A stretch of 64,000 bases of DNA from RUG708 sp050946535 (GCA_050946535.1 JBMNUZ010000010.1:1-64000); one strand, 5' to 3'. Shown: positions 1-9,371, counted from the first letter of the stretch. Translations and numbers: made by a program. Notes: generated by a model from the sequence alone, not told the origin.

Positions 1-80
1 ATCCCCTCCGGAGTTTCCGGATAGACCCCGTCGCGATACATTTCGATACATTTTCTTTTGAACTCGTATGAGTAGCGCAT
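1..80 (-). CDS. IS3-family transposase, N-terminal fragment (continues beyond window)
   Basis: The visible 26 codons begin MRYSYEFKRKCIEMYRDG and continue toward PETPEG, which matches the N-terminal helix-turn-helix region of IS3-group transposase OrfA or single-ORF proteins. The start at 80 is supported by AAGGAGG about 8 bases upstream on the minus strand. The gene leaves the window at base 1, so it is not possible to say whether it is intact. It reads away from the pilus operon. Confidence 0.7.
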   Translation of the reverse strand, partial: MRYSYEFKRKCIEMYRDGVYPETPEG

Positions 81-121
81 GAAAATACCCTCCTTACCGG
101 ATGTCCAGTAAAGAGGGTACA
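1..121 (-). mobile_element. Left end of an IS3-family insertion sequence, cut by the window edge
   Basis: Read on the minus strand, an IS3-type terminus begins at 121 with TGTACCCTCTTTACTGGAC, followed by an AAGGAGG ribosome site and a transposase start at 80. The remainder lies outside the window to the left. The TG-initiated end and the OrfA-like protein point to the IS3/IS150 group. The element stops 20 bases before the start codon of the pilus tip gene, so it has separated that operon from whatever lay upstream. The opposite end and the target duplication cannot be seen. Confidence 0.65.
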
Positions 122-141
122 TATCATAACAGGGGGGATTC

Positions 142-2913
142 ATGATGAAGAACAATACCGGACATAACAAAAAAAGCATGCTTCGGCGCGTGCTGGCTTT
201 AACAGCAGCTGCCGGGATGCTTTTTTGTGGTTTTTATCCGGCAACGACTGATGCTTCTGGCCAATCCTCTGCTGATACACAGACGGCTGAAGAAAATTTG
301 ATTTATACAACAATGGATGCAGAGATTCAGACACAATCAGAACCAGCTTACTCAATAACTCCTGGCGAGCTTGAGGCATCAAAAACCTTGACAGACAACG
401 GCGATGGAACATATAACATCACGCTGAGCGTTACTGGCAAAGTAAAAGAAAACACGGCAGCTTCAAAAATGAATGTAGTCATCGTCTTTGATAAATCTTA
501 CAGTATGAATAAGTCCGTTACGCTCTCGGATGGAAGCACTTCAACAAGACTTGCTGAAGCTAAGGAAGCAGCTGGTAGTCTCATTGATTCATTAGCAGAT
601 TTGAATAAGACCTATAAAGATACTGTAGAAATGGCTTGTGTGGCGTTCAGTGGTGATGCCGAAATGAAGACACATAACGGGTTGAATGTTTATAGCGATG
701 TTACAGATTCTACAGCTACGCTCTCAGATTTGAAGAGCGAAATAAATGGTATTCAAACTGCTAATACTGAGTGGAACAACTATGAGGCAGGTACTAACTG
801 GGAAGCAGGCCTTAACATGGCAAACAGTGTAAGTTTTCAGGGCAGGGAGGACGTTCCTACCTATGTAGTTTTTATTACAGACGGTGACCCGACTCTGAGA
901 AATAGTCTAAACGGACTATATGATGAAATAGAAACGTATGAGGGTCAAGATGGTACAGAACCTGAAGACTATCCGGGATCTTTTGGTAATGAGACAAATT
1001 ATCAAGATTATTCTTATTATACCCCAGCAGGTGATGACAAATACAAAAGCTCTGGAGTATGGGGCACTGGTGTAAGCGATAGTAAGTATAGTGTAAGTTG
1101 GTCTGGTAATAACTACCAGATGGAAATTTATGAGCACCTGAACAAACATGCAGCGCAGGTAGAAGCCAAAAATATTGTGTCCTCGGGAAAAAATTTCTAT
1201 GCTATAAGAATTTTCAATAGTGAAGCTTCTGAAAAACGTTTACAAGACGTGGTTACCTATGCATACGATAATAACGTAAGTTTGTCGGGAACTGACAGTC
1301 ATTATTATGATGCGACAACTGTAGATCAACTCAACACGGCGCTTACCAATATCGGCACTGTTATTAAATATGCATCAGCTTTTAAAGATGTAAAAGTATA
1401 TGATACTTTGACGGGATTGACGGATGCCGATATTCGAACTGATTCTACGAAATTTACTTATACAAAAACAGTTGATGGCGTAACCAGTTCATGGACCGAT
1501 GCACCTACAGCTTCCATTACTGATGGAAAGGTGTCATGGGATCTATCAGATATAGGTGAGCTGGAGAATAATGTAACTTATTCAGTTACCTTCCGAGTGT
1601 GGCCTGACCAGGATGCACTGGATCTTGTTGCTCAGCTAAACAATGCTTCAGCTGATGAAGCAGAAACGCTCTGGACTAGCATAAGCACATCACATCCAGA
1701 GATCGTAAGAGAGCAGCAATCGGATGGCACATATCATTACAAGCTGAATACAAATATTGATAAATCGGAGGACAATGATCCTGATTCACCTTATGTTTCA
1801 TATACACATGTAGATAAAACTATTCCAGGACCTGATAATACAACGACAGGCTTAAGAGTAGATTTGACGAACCCAAATCCAGTGCCTCTCTGGGATGCGG
1901 AGATGACGATTGAAAAACTCTGGAAAGATTCTTCAGGAAACACAATTACAAATGAGGAACTTGCAAATGAGAAAATTGATCATATTACCGCTGTCATTAA
2001 GGATCATGATAATACCAATAATAAAGATACAGATTATATGACGGTCGAGATTAAAAAGGGCACAGATGGAAAATGGAAATCGGATACCATCCATTTGGCT
2101 GTAGGTCTTGTTGACAAGTATAAAGATGGAAATGTAAGAGATGAGAATAACAGGAAGAACGCAGATGGAACAGTCCTTGAAAAGGGCCACGTCTACAGCG
2201 TAACAGAAGCAACCGTTTATTACACCGACGATACATATAAAACAATAGATACGACAGGGTACAATTCTGCGGTTGATGGTACCGTCCAGCCTATGCTTGA
2301 TGACTGGGAAAAAGCTGCGGGAGAAGGGACAACATATGATCTGAACGATTATACAGTTGTTTACGTTGGTAATGAAAACCAAGTTTTTACTGTGACCAAT
2401 ACCAAGAATGCAGCGGATTCTGTTGACGTAGAATTGCAAAAGATCGATTCAAATAAGACAAACGGAACGAAGACCTTAGAAGGCGTTATATTTAAACTTT
2501 GTAAAGTTGAAGGTGAAACTGAAACTTTGAAACAGGACAATATAACGTCAGACAAAAACGGAATTGTTTCACTGACAGGTCTGGAAGCAGGTACATATAA
2601 GCTTTACGAGACAAAGGCGAAAGATGGCTATTTCCTTCCAGAAGATCCGTGGACAATTACGGTAGAGGAAAAAACAGACGGAAGTGGTTTCACGGTTACG
2701 GTAACAGCACCGGGTGATACAACGGGCAAGGTTATAGATGAAAATGATCCTACTACGTATCAGATAGAAAACTCTGAAATCTACGAACTTCCGAGCACTG
2801 ACGGGATCGGCACAACTCCGTTTAAAACAGCAGGATTGATAATAATGTTGATCGCTGTTTTAGCATATATTAACTATTGGAAGATGAGTAGAGAAAGGGG
2901 GACCGAGAAATAA
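142..2913 (+). CDS. Cell-wall anchored VWA-domain pilus tip adhesin
   Basis: 923-residue surface protein. A signal peptide spans about residues 10-40. A von Willebrand factor A domain follows, with the MIDAS motif DKSYS at 117-121 and TDGDP farther on, suggesting metal-dependent ligand binding. After stalk regions, a Cna-B-like domain lies at about 755-855 (VELQKID start, GTYKLYETKA end). The C-terminus has the sorting motif LPSTD at 883-887, a hydrophobic segment and a basic tail. The motif is LPSTDG rather than LPSTG, which may restrict which sortase uses it. The start is supported by AGGGGGG ten bases upstream. It is the first gene of the pilus operon, where a VWA tip adhesin normally lies. 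Ligand unknown. Confidence 0.85.
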   Translation: MMKNNTGHNKKSMLRRVLALTAAAGMLFCGFYPATTDASGQSSADTQTAEENLIYTTMDAEIQTQSEPAYSITPGELEASKTLTDNGDGTYNITLSVTGKVKENTAASKMNVVIVFDKSYSMNKSVTLSDGSTSTRLAEAKEAAGSLIDSLADLNKTYKDTVEMACVAFSGDAEMKTHNGLNVYSDVTDSTATLSDLKSEINGIQTANTEWNNYEAGTNWEAGLNMANSVSFQGREDVPTYVVFITDGDPTLRNSLNGLYDEIETYEGQDGTEPEDYPGSFGNETNYQDYSYYTPAGDDKYKSSGVWGTGVSDSKYSVSWSGNNYQMEIYEHLNKHAAQVEAKNIVSSGKNFYAIRIFNSEASEKRLQDVVTYAYDNNVSLSGTDSHYYDATTVDQLNTALTNIGTVIKYASAFKDVKVYDTLTGLTDADIRTDSTKFTYTKTVDGVTSSWTDAPTASITDGKVSWDLSDIGELENNVTYSVTFRVWPDQDALDLVAQLNNASADEAETLWTSISTSHPEIVREQQSDGTYHYKLNTNIDKSEDNDPDSPYVSYTHVDKTIPGPDNTTTGLRVDLTNPNPVPLWDAEMTIEKLWKDSSGNTITNEELANEKIDHITAVIKDHDNTNNKDTDYMTVEIKKGTDGKWKSDTIHLAVGLVDKYKDGNVRDENNRKNADGTVLEKGHVYSVTEATVYYTDDTYKTIDTTGYNSAVDGTVQPMLDDWEKAAGEGTTYDLNDYTVVYVGNENQVFTVTNTKNAADSVDVELQKIDSNKTNGTKTLEGVIFKLCKVEGETETLKQDNITSDKNGIVSLTGLEAGTYKLYETKAKDGYFLPEDPWTITVEEKTDGSGFTVTVTAPGDTTGKVIDENDPTTYQIENSEIYELPSTDGIGTTPFKTAGLIIMLIAVLAYINYWKMSRERGTEK

Positions 2914-2993
2914 CAAAGAACCTTTTTCTTGAAAATTCTTATAGAACTGCAAAATCTTAAATGCGGGAATTTGGAAAAGTAAAGGAGACGATT

Positions 2994-4679
2994 ATGAAAA
3001 AGTTTAAAAAATTCCTCACATTATTATTAACTTTAAGCGTATTTGTGACATTCACAATCGCAGCAAATGTAACTGTATTCGCAGCCGATGATACTCATGC
3101 TATTGCTAAGAGTGAGCCAAGCGCAGATGATACTGCTACTATCACAGTAGAAGGTGTTACTACTACGGGTGCTGAAGTTACAGCGTATCGTATTATTGCG
3201 CCAGAGTATGATTCTGCTGATGGTCTCGGATTTATACAATATGTTGATCAATCGGGTCTTACGGGAACTAATAAGCTCATAGACGATAATGGTGATATAA
3301 ATATCACACCTGATAAGATTAGTCTGATTGATACTTCTAAATTTACATCAGATGAAGATAAAATTACATTATCAGATACAGATGGAGATCATAATTTTAC
3401 TGCAACAGTAGGTGTAGGTACTTATCTCATCAGGGTTACAAAAACCGGTGGCGACGTGTATAATGACATGGTTGTTTCTGTAAATTACACAACAAAAGAT
3501 GGTGATACTGTAATCAAAGATGGCAGTGTAAGTGCAGATAGTTTCTTCTTGGTTGATAATGCTAAAGTATATGCTAAAAAGAGCACTCCTGATATCGATA
3601 AAGACATTGTAACAGGCACAGTGGACGGCAAAGATACTACAGCAAAATATAACGATGTAGCAATAGGTGATCTAGTAGAGTATAAGATTACTGGAACTAT
3701 TCCTTCCTATGACGAAAATAAATTTGATCCTGACACTGTAACATATACCATCACAGATAAACTTAGCAAAGGACTCACTGCTCCTACAGACCCAACTAAT
3801 ACTGATGAATATTTTCAGGTAACTGTAGGCGGAACTTCCGTTAGCCCTACTAGCGGGGATAAAAAGACATATACGATAAACCAGAATATTGATTCGACGA
3901 CTGGCGAAACTACTATTACAATCGCCTTTGATAGTTCGTATATTCTTAGTCTTGCAGACGATGATAGCAGTGCTCGTGCTGTTACGGTTAAATACAAAGC
4001 AGAATTGAATGAAAATGCGGAGAAAAATTTTGATGCTAACACAAATACCGTTACATTAAATTATTCAAATAATTCTGGTGATAAAACAACTGCAGGTCCT
4101 AAGACCACAAATACTTACACCTTCGACATCAACCCTGATGTGAAGAAGGTTGATGAAGATTCTGAAAATCTTGCTGGAGCTATCTTTAAGCTGGTAGGTA
4201 ATAATGGAAAGACATATTATGCAAAGAGTACTAGTGATGGTAAGGTAGAACCTCTTGCAGCTACTGATGATTATTACGATCAGATCAATAGTGATAATAA
4301 GGTATACAACGGTTTCACTGGTCTTGATGCTGGAACCTACACAATGACAGAGGTTAAGGCACCTACAGGATATTCGCTCAACACAACTCCTGTTGAAGTA
4401 ACTATTACGCCTGAATATACCTCAAATCAGTTAACAAAATATACAGTTACCTTCGATGATGATGAGGACGACGACGCTGAGGCAACAAGGACATATACAT
4501 ATGTAAATGACACTTCAGATCCGACACTGAGTGGCGCCCAGTACGTTGTAAAGGATACCCCGCTCTCCTCGCTTCCATCCACTGGCGGCATGGGAACTTA
4601 TCTCTTCACGATCGCAGGTGTAGCTCTTATGGTAGTTGCTCTTGCACTGATCATCGCGAGAAAAAAAAGAAAAGCATAA
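2994..4679 (+). CDS. Major pilin backbone subunit (LPXTG fimbrial isopeptide protein)
   Basis: 561 residues from the ATG at 2994, chosen because AAAGGAG lies seven bases upstream; an in-frame ATG at 2961 lacks such a site. It begins with a signal peptide (about 1-31, ending VTVFA), followed by SpaA/EbpC-type fimbrial domains. A candidate pilin-motif lysine lies in VYAKKSTPDIDK and an E-box-like YTMTEVKAPTGY lies in the C-terminal Cna-B domain, both typical of intramolecular isopeptide pilins. The C-terminus carries LPSTG at about 527-531, a membrane segment and the charged tail ARKKRKA. Being followed by two class C sortases, it is the best candidate for the polymerised shaft. Polymerisation itself is inferred. 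Confidence 0.88.
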   Translation: MKKFKKFLTLLLTLSVFVTFTIAANVTVFAADDTHAIAKSEPSADDTATITVEGVTTTGAEVTAYRIIAPEYDSADGLGFIQYVDQSGLTGTNKLIDDNGDINITPDKISLIDTSKFTSDEDKITLSDTDGDHNFTATVGVGTYLIRVTKTGGDVYNDMVVSVNYTTKDGDTVIKDGSVSADSFFLVDNAKVYAKKSTPDIDKDIVTGTVDGKDTTAKYNDVAIGDLVEYKITGTIPSYDENKFDPDTVTYTITDKLSKGLTAPTDPTNTDEYFQVTVGGTSVSPTSGDKKTYTINQNIDSTTGETTITIAFDSSYILSLADDDSSARAVTVKYKAELNENAEKNFDANTNTVTLNYSNNSGDKTTAGPKTTNTYTFDINPDVKKVDEDSENLAGAIFKLVGNNGKTYYAKSTSDGKVEPLAATDDYYDQINSDNKVYNGFTGLDAGTYTMTEVKAPTGYSLNTTPVEVTITPEYTSNQLTKYTVTFDDDEDDDAEATRTYTYVNDTSDPTLSGAQYVVKDTPLSSLPSTGGMGTYLFTIAGVALMVVALALIIARKKRKA

Positions 4680-4759
4680 GAAGTAATACCGGTTCAGCAG
4701 ATCTGACGGGTACAGATGAAAGTACCGATCAGAAATAGAGGAGCTGAACGGACGTCTCC

Positions 4760-4789
4760 CTCCCGGGCGGCCCTGCGGCTGCTCGGGAG
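4760..4789 (+). terminator. Strong GC-rich hairpin between major pilin and sortases
   Basis: CTCCCGGGCGGCC pairs with GGCTGCTCGGGAG around a short loop (one mismatch and a bulge at most). It is followed by AATCAATTTTTA rather than a clean T-run. In this position it may act as a partial terminator or RNA-stability element that makes pilin mRNA more abundant than sortase mRNA. Confidence 0.55.
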
Positions 4790-4830
4790 GAAATCAATTT
4801 TTAAACAACGGAACATGGTAAACAGGCTTT

Positions 4831-5673
4831 ATGAAAAGTAAAAAAGCTCTTATCCCGATCATTATAGTCTTTATTGTGGGTCTCCTGATATTTCTGTATC
4901 CGACGATCAGCAATACGTGGAACAAATACAGAGACCAGCAATTGATTTCAGACTACGATAATGCAGTAGCGCAGCAGGACGACAGTGTCCTGGAGGAAGA
5001 GCTGCAGAAAGCGGAAGATTACAACAAAACACTCGTCGGCGAGCGGGTGCCCTATTCATTCGCGAAGAGGGACGGCGTTAAGGATGAATACTATGAAAGC
5101 CTGCTGAATATTAACGGAAACGGAATGATCGGCTATATCGAAATACCGGCTATCGATGTGAACCTGCCGATCTACCACTACACTACGGATGAAGTCCTTC
5201 AGAAGGGCGCCGGTCATATTTTCGGAAGCAGCCTTCCTGTCGGAGGGAAAGGCACGCATTCCGTGATTTCGGCTCACAGAGGCCTGCCAAGCGCAAAGAT
5301 GTTCACAGATATCAACCTTCTCGAAGAAGGCGACGATTTCCAAATCCATGTGCTGAACAGGACGGTGACCTACGAAGTAGATCAGATAAAGACGGTTGAG
5401 CCGGAAGACACTAGCGACTTAGAGATCGAAGAAGGGCGGGACTATGTGACACTCCTGACCTGTACACCTTACGGTGTTAATACGCAGCGGCTTCTAGTAC
5501 GCGGTCACAGGATCGCGAATCCAGCTGAAGGCGTTGATGCCGGCGAAAGTTCGAAAGCGCCGGCTGGTCACAATCCGGGATGGCCGGAAGTAATTCTTTC
5601 CATAATTGCGGGATTGATACTTGGAGGACTTATCGTTATTATTGTCTTGAGGATTAATAGAAGGAAGAGTTAA
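4831..5673 (+). CDS. srtC: Class C sortase (pilus polymerase), first copy
   Basis: 280-residue transpeptidase expected to join pilin subunits on the outer membrane face. An N-terminal membrane segment (about 7-26) is followed by the sortase barrel with catalytic His149 (SAHRG), Cys211 (LLTCTPYG) and Arg220 (NTQRLLVRG). A second hydrophobic segment lies at about 252-275, the class C arrangement. The usual DP[FWY] lid is not evident; the lid region near 75-100 reads differently. No strong ribosome site precedes the ATG. It sits between the major pilin and a second sortase, 27 bases before the latter, which suggests cotranscription. Confidence 0.9.
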   Translation: MKSKKALIPIIIVFIVGLLIFLYPTISNTWNKYRDQQLISDYDNAVAQQDDSVLEEELQKAEDYNKTLVGERVPYSFAKRDGVKDEYYESLLNINGNGMIGYIEIPAIDVNLPIYHYTTDEVLQKGAGHIFGSSLPVGGKGTHSVISAHRGLPSAKMFTDINLLEEGDDFQIHVLNRTVTYEVDQIKTVEPEDTSDLEIEEGRDYVTLLTCTPYGVNTQRLLVRGHRIANPAEGVDAGESSKAPAGHNPGWPEVILSIIAGLILGGLIVIIVLRINRRKS

Positions 5674-5700
5674 TGATAAGCCGAAAGAGAGTTCAGCTAT

Positions 5701-6576
5701 ATGAGGAAAAAGGAAGAAACCGGAGTCCGGAAAAAAAGAAGAGCAGGGAACATCGTCATTACGATAATCATTGTTTCGATTTTCGTAGTCGGTGCGGGAC
5801 TGCTTCTGTATCCGACATTTTCGAATTTATGGAATGAGTACAGAAATCAGCAATTGATAACCGATTACAACGATTCTGTTCAGTCGCTCGACAACAGCGA
5901 GATAGAGCGGATCAGAGCGGAGGCCAAGGCCTACAACGATCAGCATACGGTAAATCAGATTGTTGATGCATTTACAGAGGAAGAAGATTACATACTCACT
6001 CATCCTTACGACCAGCTCCTGAATCCAAATGGCGACGAGATTATGGGATCGATCGTCATTCCGAAGATAGGCGTGAATCTGGCGATCTATCACGGACTTG
6101 GCAAGGATACGCTTGAGAAGGGCGTGGGTCACTGTGAGGGAACGAGTCTTCCTATTGGCGGTGAAAGCACACATGCCGTTCTGGCCGGTCACCGTGGTTT
6201 GCCTTCGGCAAAACTTTTTACGGATCTCGACCAGCTCGAAACCGGCGATGTTTTTTATATAAAAGTACTTGATGAAACACTTGCTTACAAGGTGGATCAG
6301 ATAAAAACGGTTCTCCCGGAAGAGACGGAAGATCTGGCTATCGTGCCGGGCAAGGATTATGTAACGCTCATAACCTGCACGCCGTACGGAGTCAACACGC
6401 ACCGTCTGCTGGTGCGGGGAACGAGAATTCCATATACGCCTGACATGGCGGAGGACGTAGCGGCGACTGAGGATAATGTTCTCGCGAACTATCTGCCGTT
6501 CATCCTGCTGGCCATAGGTATACTGGTATTCGTTATAATTGCGTTGATAATGTGGAAACGTTCGAAGAGAAAGTAA
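5701..6576 (+). CDS. srtC: Class C sortase (pilus polymerase), second copy
   Basis: 291-residue paralogue of the preceding sortase, sharing the same plan: N-terminal membrane segment (about 18-37), His164 (AGHRG), Cys226 (LITCTPYG), Arg235 (NTHRLLVRG) and a C-terminal membrane helix at about 262-285. The lid region contains HPYDQLLNP instead of a classical DPW/DPF lid. Two sortases in one pilus locus usually divide labour between shaft polymerisation and incorporation of minor pilins, but which does which cannot be told from sequence. It is followed after 30 bases by the minor pilin. Confidence 0.9.
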   Translation: MRKKEETGVRKKRRAGNIVITIIIVSIFVVGAGLLLYPTFSNLWNEYRNQQLITDYNDSVQSLDNSEIERIRAEAKAYNDQHTVNQIVDAFTEEEDYILTHPYDQLLNPNGDEIMGSIVIPKIGVNLAIYHGLGKDTLEKGVGHCEGTSLPIGGESTHAVLAGHRGLPSAKLFTDLDQLETGDVFYIKVLDETLAYKVDQIKTVLPEETEDLAIVPGKDYVTLITCTPYGVNTHRLLVRGTRIPYTPDMAEDVAATEDNVLANYLPFILLAIGILVFVIIALIMWKRSKRK

Positions 6577-6606
6577 TCACTGAAAAAAAGAAAAGGGTGA
6601 GCAGTC

Positions 6607-7452
6607 ATGAAAAGAGGGAGATTATTAGGCAGGATTCTGGTGATATTCACATCATCAATGCTGCTGCTGCTGCTGATGTCGGCAGGTACCGTAATGGCTC
6701 AAGAAGGTAACGACAATATGCCTGATCTGGAAGGAAACAGAGCGACTTTGACGATAACCTGTCAATACGACGACAACGGAGTCGTGACGAAAGTTAAAGA
6801 CGTAGAGCTGGAACTCACGAAGATCGCAGATGTCTCTGTAGATGATGGTAATGTAAGCTATACGCTCCTTCCCGAATTTAAGGATTGCGGTATTGAATTT
6901 ACTACAGATATGACAGCATCCGAATCAAACCAGGCGGCAAAAGAGCTTCTGGAGATCAAAGAAGAGAAGGGTATTATCGGACCTACGGCTGTGACTAATT
7001 CAGAAGGCGTCGCTAATTTTTACGATTTGGCGTACGGTATGTATCTGATAACTCAGAATTCTACAGATGAAACTTCCGAAGATTCTGCGAGCATAGAGCC
7101 GTATCTGGTAATGGTTCCTAATCCTGATCCGGTGGAACTGACATGGGAATACGACGTTGAATCAGAACCTAAGCTGGTCAGCTCGATGTCGACGGATGAA
7201 CCGGAAACGCCTGATACGGAGACACCAGACACGGAAACTCCTGATACCGAAACACCGGTAACACCTGAAGGCAGTACCGATACGCCGGATAATAGTACGA
7301 CTATTACGAGTACGCCGACAAACAACAGCACGACGGTCAGCAGCGAACCAAAAACGGGCGATTTTACAGATCCAAGGTTCTGGGCAGGCGCGATGCTCGC
7401 TTCTTCGGCTATTATCTTAGCGATACTATACCGGAAGAAGAGAGCAAAATAG
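6607..7452 (+). CDS. Minor pilin / basal pilin with Thr-Pro stalk
   Basis: 281 residues starting after an AAAAGGGTGA ribosome site. A signal peptide covers about 1-31. A SpaB/SpaA-like domain follows (SNGVANFYDLAYGMYLIT-type segment; here SEGVANFYDLAYGMYLIT). A low-complexity stalk with repeated ETPDT units lies at about 198-218. The C-terminal sorting signal is EPKTGD, a membrane segment and RKKRAK. The unusual EPKTG sequence in place of LPXTG resembles minor or basal pilins anchored by a housekeeping sortase, which is not in this window. It ends the pilus operon; its stop codon already lies inside the left copy of the 300-bp repeat. Confidence 0.8.
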   Translation: MKRGRLLGRILVIFTSSMLLLLLMSAGTVMAQEGNDNMPDLEGNRATLTITCQYDDNGVVTKVKDVELELTKIADVSVDDGNVSYTLLPEFKDCGIEFTTDMTASESNQAAKELLEIKEEKGIIGPTAVTNSEGVANFYDLAYGMYLITQNSTDETSEDSASIEPYLVMVPNPDPVELTWEYDVESEPKLVSSMSTDEPETPDTETPDTETPDTETPVTPEGSTDTPDNSTTITSTPTNNSTTVSSEPKTGDFTDPRFWAGAMLASSAIILAILYRKKRAK

Positions 7453-7757
7453 GGCTTCTCCGGGTACGAGGAACGGCCGGATGGATGTTATTAATAGAAC
7501 CATATCCGCCGAAATGTAAAAAGTATCTCACGGATAATTGACGGCTTCAACTTTAAGAAGTATAAATATACTCGAAAAGAAACAAATCTACTTTTTTTTC
7601 AAATTACATTCTCTCCACGAGGAGCGAGAGCTCTATCGTAATCGGAGTCGCTTGTGGTCCCCCCGCTTGAGACTCCTTTTCTTTTGCATTTTTTTTGCTG
7701 ACTGAAAATTGCTGACCTCTGGTCTGAGCGAGTGGAGGAGATTCAGACTGACGTGAG
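7443..7757. repeat. Long direct repeat, copy 1
   Basis: Starts in the last codons of the minor pilin and closely matches 8772-9079. Shared landmarks are the 14-base palindrome AGTATAAATATACT, a TCTACTTTTTTTTC tract, a run of small GGAG/CTCC inverted repeats, and the end GAGCGAGTGGAGGAGATTC. No convincing protein is encoded on either strand. Conservation across the whole unit suggests a duplicated mobile or structured element rather than a gene. Confidence 0.8.
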
Positions 7758-7934
7758 CACAGGCGTGTGACCGGCGGAGTTGTTCTGTAAATGAGTGGAA
7801 TATATCTGTCTGAAGAAAATACTGGCGCGTGATCCGGCTGAGAAGATCTGAACGAGTGTACTGCTGCGCGCGGCCCTGGTGCGTGATCATGATGATTGAG
7901 CAGGGTGGACCAGTATTATTTGTTAATCGTATTT

Positions 7935-8690
7935 TTTACACTGAAAATTGACACAGCCACAGAGGCTGTGCACAATAGGATGATCGTTTTCCCCTGGCGT
8001 CGAGACAGCCTGTTTAATATAGTATTGACCATTTCAGCATTTGGTGAGGTTCCGATCGTCCATGACACCGGGAGCCCATCAAAACAATCGATTATAGGCG
8101 AGAGATAAACTTTACCGGCTGGAATACTGAACTCCGTGATATCCGTGATCCACAGTTTTCTCTTCCGGATTGGATCGATTTTGCTTCATTGGAAGATTAC
8201 CTTTCCCGAGCATCTGCCAAGACCATTTATATACAGAGATTCTCCAAACATCAAAGCGATCTGCATCTTCTTGGGAACTGCCTTTCCCGAGGCAAAAGTC
8301 TTTCACAGCTTGTTCTTTCTTCGATTGGCTTAATTGTACCAGAGAGATACCTGACTGAACACGTTTTCTATTTGCATAATCAGGAACGTCTTCTTCAAGC
8401 CAGTTACTCAAAGTAGTTCTTGACGGATATCCCAGTTTTCTCACTGTTCTTAAAACGCACCGTCCATTTTCGGGAAGATAGTTCACAACTGTACGCCTCT
8501 GCTCATCCGTGAACTAATATTAAGAAATGCGTTTTGTGTGAAGTTCCTTGTTCATTTGAAATTCATGGTACCAAGAATAAATAGAACGACGATCCTTTGG
8601 ATAACCTGATTCCCGCATAACTGCAGCGGCACTAAGATCATATTGAATGTTTAACTTTACAGCCTTCATCCGTTCATCAAGAGAATACAT
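7935..8690 (-). pseudogene. Decayed IS3-family transposase
   Basis: Three minus-strand pieces reconstruct an IS3-family transposase. Residues from 8690 to 8520 (MYSLDERMKAV start) form a helix-turn-helix ending at a stop. 8519-8112 holds a second helix-turn-helix segment (GYPSRTTLSNW). From about 8150 to 7950 the DDE/rve core is readable: TDITEFSIPAGKVYL, then SPIIDCFDGLPVSW and IGTSPNAEMVNT. Frameshifts, an internal deletion between the HTH and rve parts, and loss of the C-terminal catalytic Glu region show it is dead. It lies between the two copies of the 300-bp direct repeat. Confidence 0.8.
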
Positions 8691-8771
8691 ACGGATCTCC
8701 TTCTTCCAATCTATTCAGGTCCAAGTTATTGTCCGCATCCCCCTTTCTGTATTTTAATATTATGCAACAAA

Positions 8772-9079
8772 CAAAACAGGGATTCTTCGGGTACATGGCA
8801 CGGCCGGATGGTTATTACGGGAACCGTATCCGCCGGAATGCAAGAAGTATCGCACGGATAATTGACTGCTTCAACCATCCGAAGTATAAATATACTCGAA
8901 AAGAAACAAATCTACTTTTTTTTCAAATTACATTCTCTCCACGAGGAGCGAGAGCTCCATCGTAATCGGAGTCACATGTGGTCCCCCCTCTTGTGGCTCC
9001 TTTTCTTTTGCATTTTTTTTGCTGGCTGAAAATTGCTGGCCTCTGGCCTGAGCGAGTGGAGGAGATTCTGCCCGGGTGA
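8772..9079. repeat. Long direct repeat, copy 2
   Basis: Second copy of the unit at 7443-7757, in the same orientation and similar along its whole length. The terminal motif GAGCGAGTGGAGGAGATTC recurs a third time at about 9231-9249, so part of the unit exists in three copies. Between and around these ends are degenerate GCGCGTGATCCGG-like words (about 7765, 7828, 7878, 9147, 9203). Short ORFs inside both copies simply mirror the DNA conservation and have no ribosome sites. Confidence 0.8.
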
Positions 9080-9343
9080 TATCGCCGCATGACCGGCTGT
9101 ATATGTTTTTAAGTGGGCAGAGATCAAGTCTGACGAAAACGTTAGTGCGTGATCAGGTTGCGCTGATGTGTTAGAAAGACGGTTCGTTATAGTTTGCGTT
9201 AGCGCGTGATACGGTTGTGCTGGCCTGAGCGAGTGGAGGAGATTCTGCACGGGTGATCACGGCACGGGACCGGACGTGTATGTTCTGAAAGAGGGGCGAG
9301 CCGATTAATTTATCTCATGCCGCCGACATACAAGCATGAAAAA
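9080..9343. other. Gene-free stretch with degenerate GCGTGAT words
   Basis: No coding region with a ribosome site was found here. The stretch contains a partial third copy of the repeat terminus (about 9231-9249) and several imperfect copies of a word close to GCGCGTGATCCGGTTG. No tRNA, terminator or promoter was recognised before the hairpin at 9344. Confidence 0.5.
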
Positions 9344-9371
9344 AGCCATCATACAAAATTGTATGATGGCT
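9344..9371 (-). terminator. Rho-independent terminator for the small Cys-rich gene
   Basis: AGCCATCATACAA pairs perfectly with TTGTATGATGGCT around a two-base loop. On the minus strand it is followed by TTTTTT, so it ends transcription coming from 9693. Confidence 0.85.

Noticed and set aside
8729..8965. Plus-strand 78-residue ORF ending in PRGARAPS
   Set aside because: It lies fully within the 300-bp repeat, has no ribosome site, and the other repeat copy does not keep its frame.
8972..9250. Minus-strand ORFs in both repeats sharing NLLHSLRPE and KKMQKKRS
   Set aside because: Protein similarity follows from DNA similarity of the repeat; the two frames start differently and lack ribosome sites.
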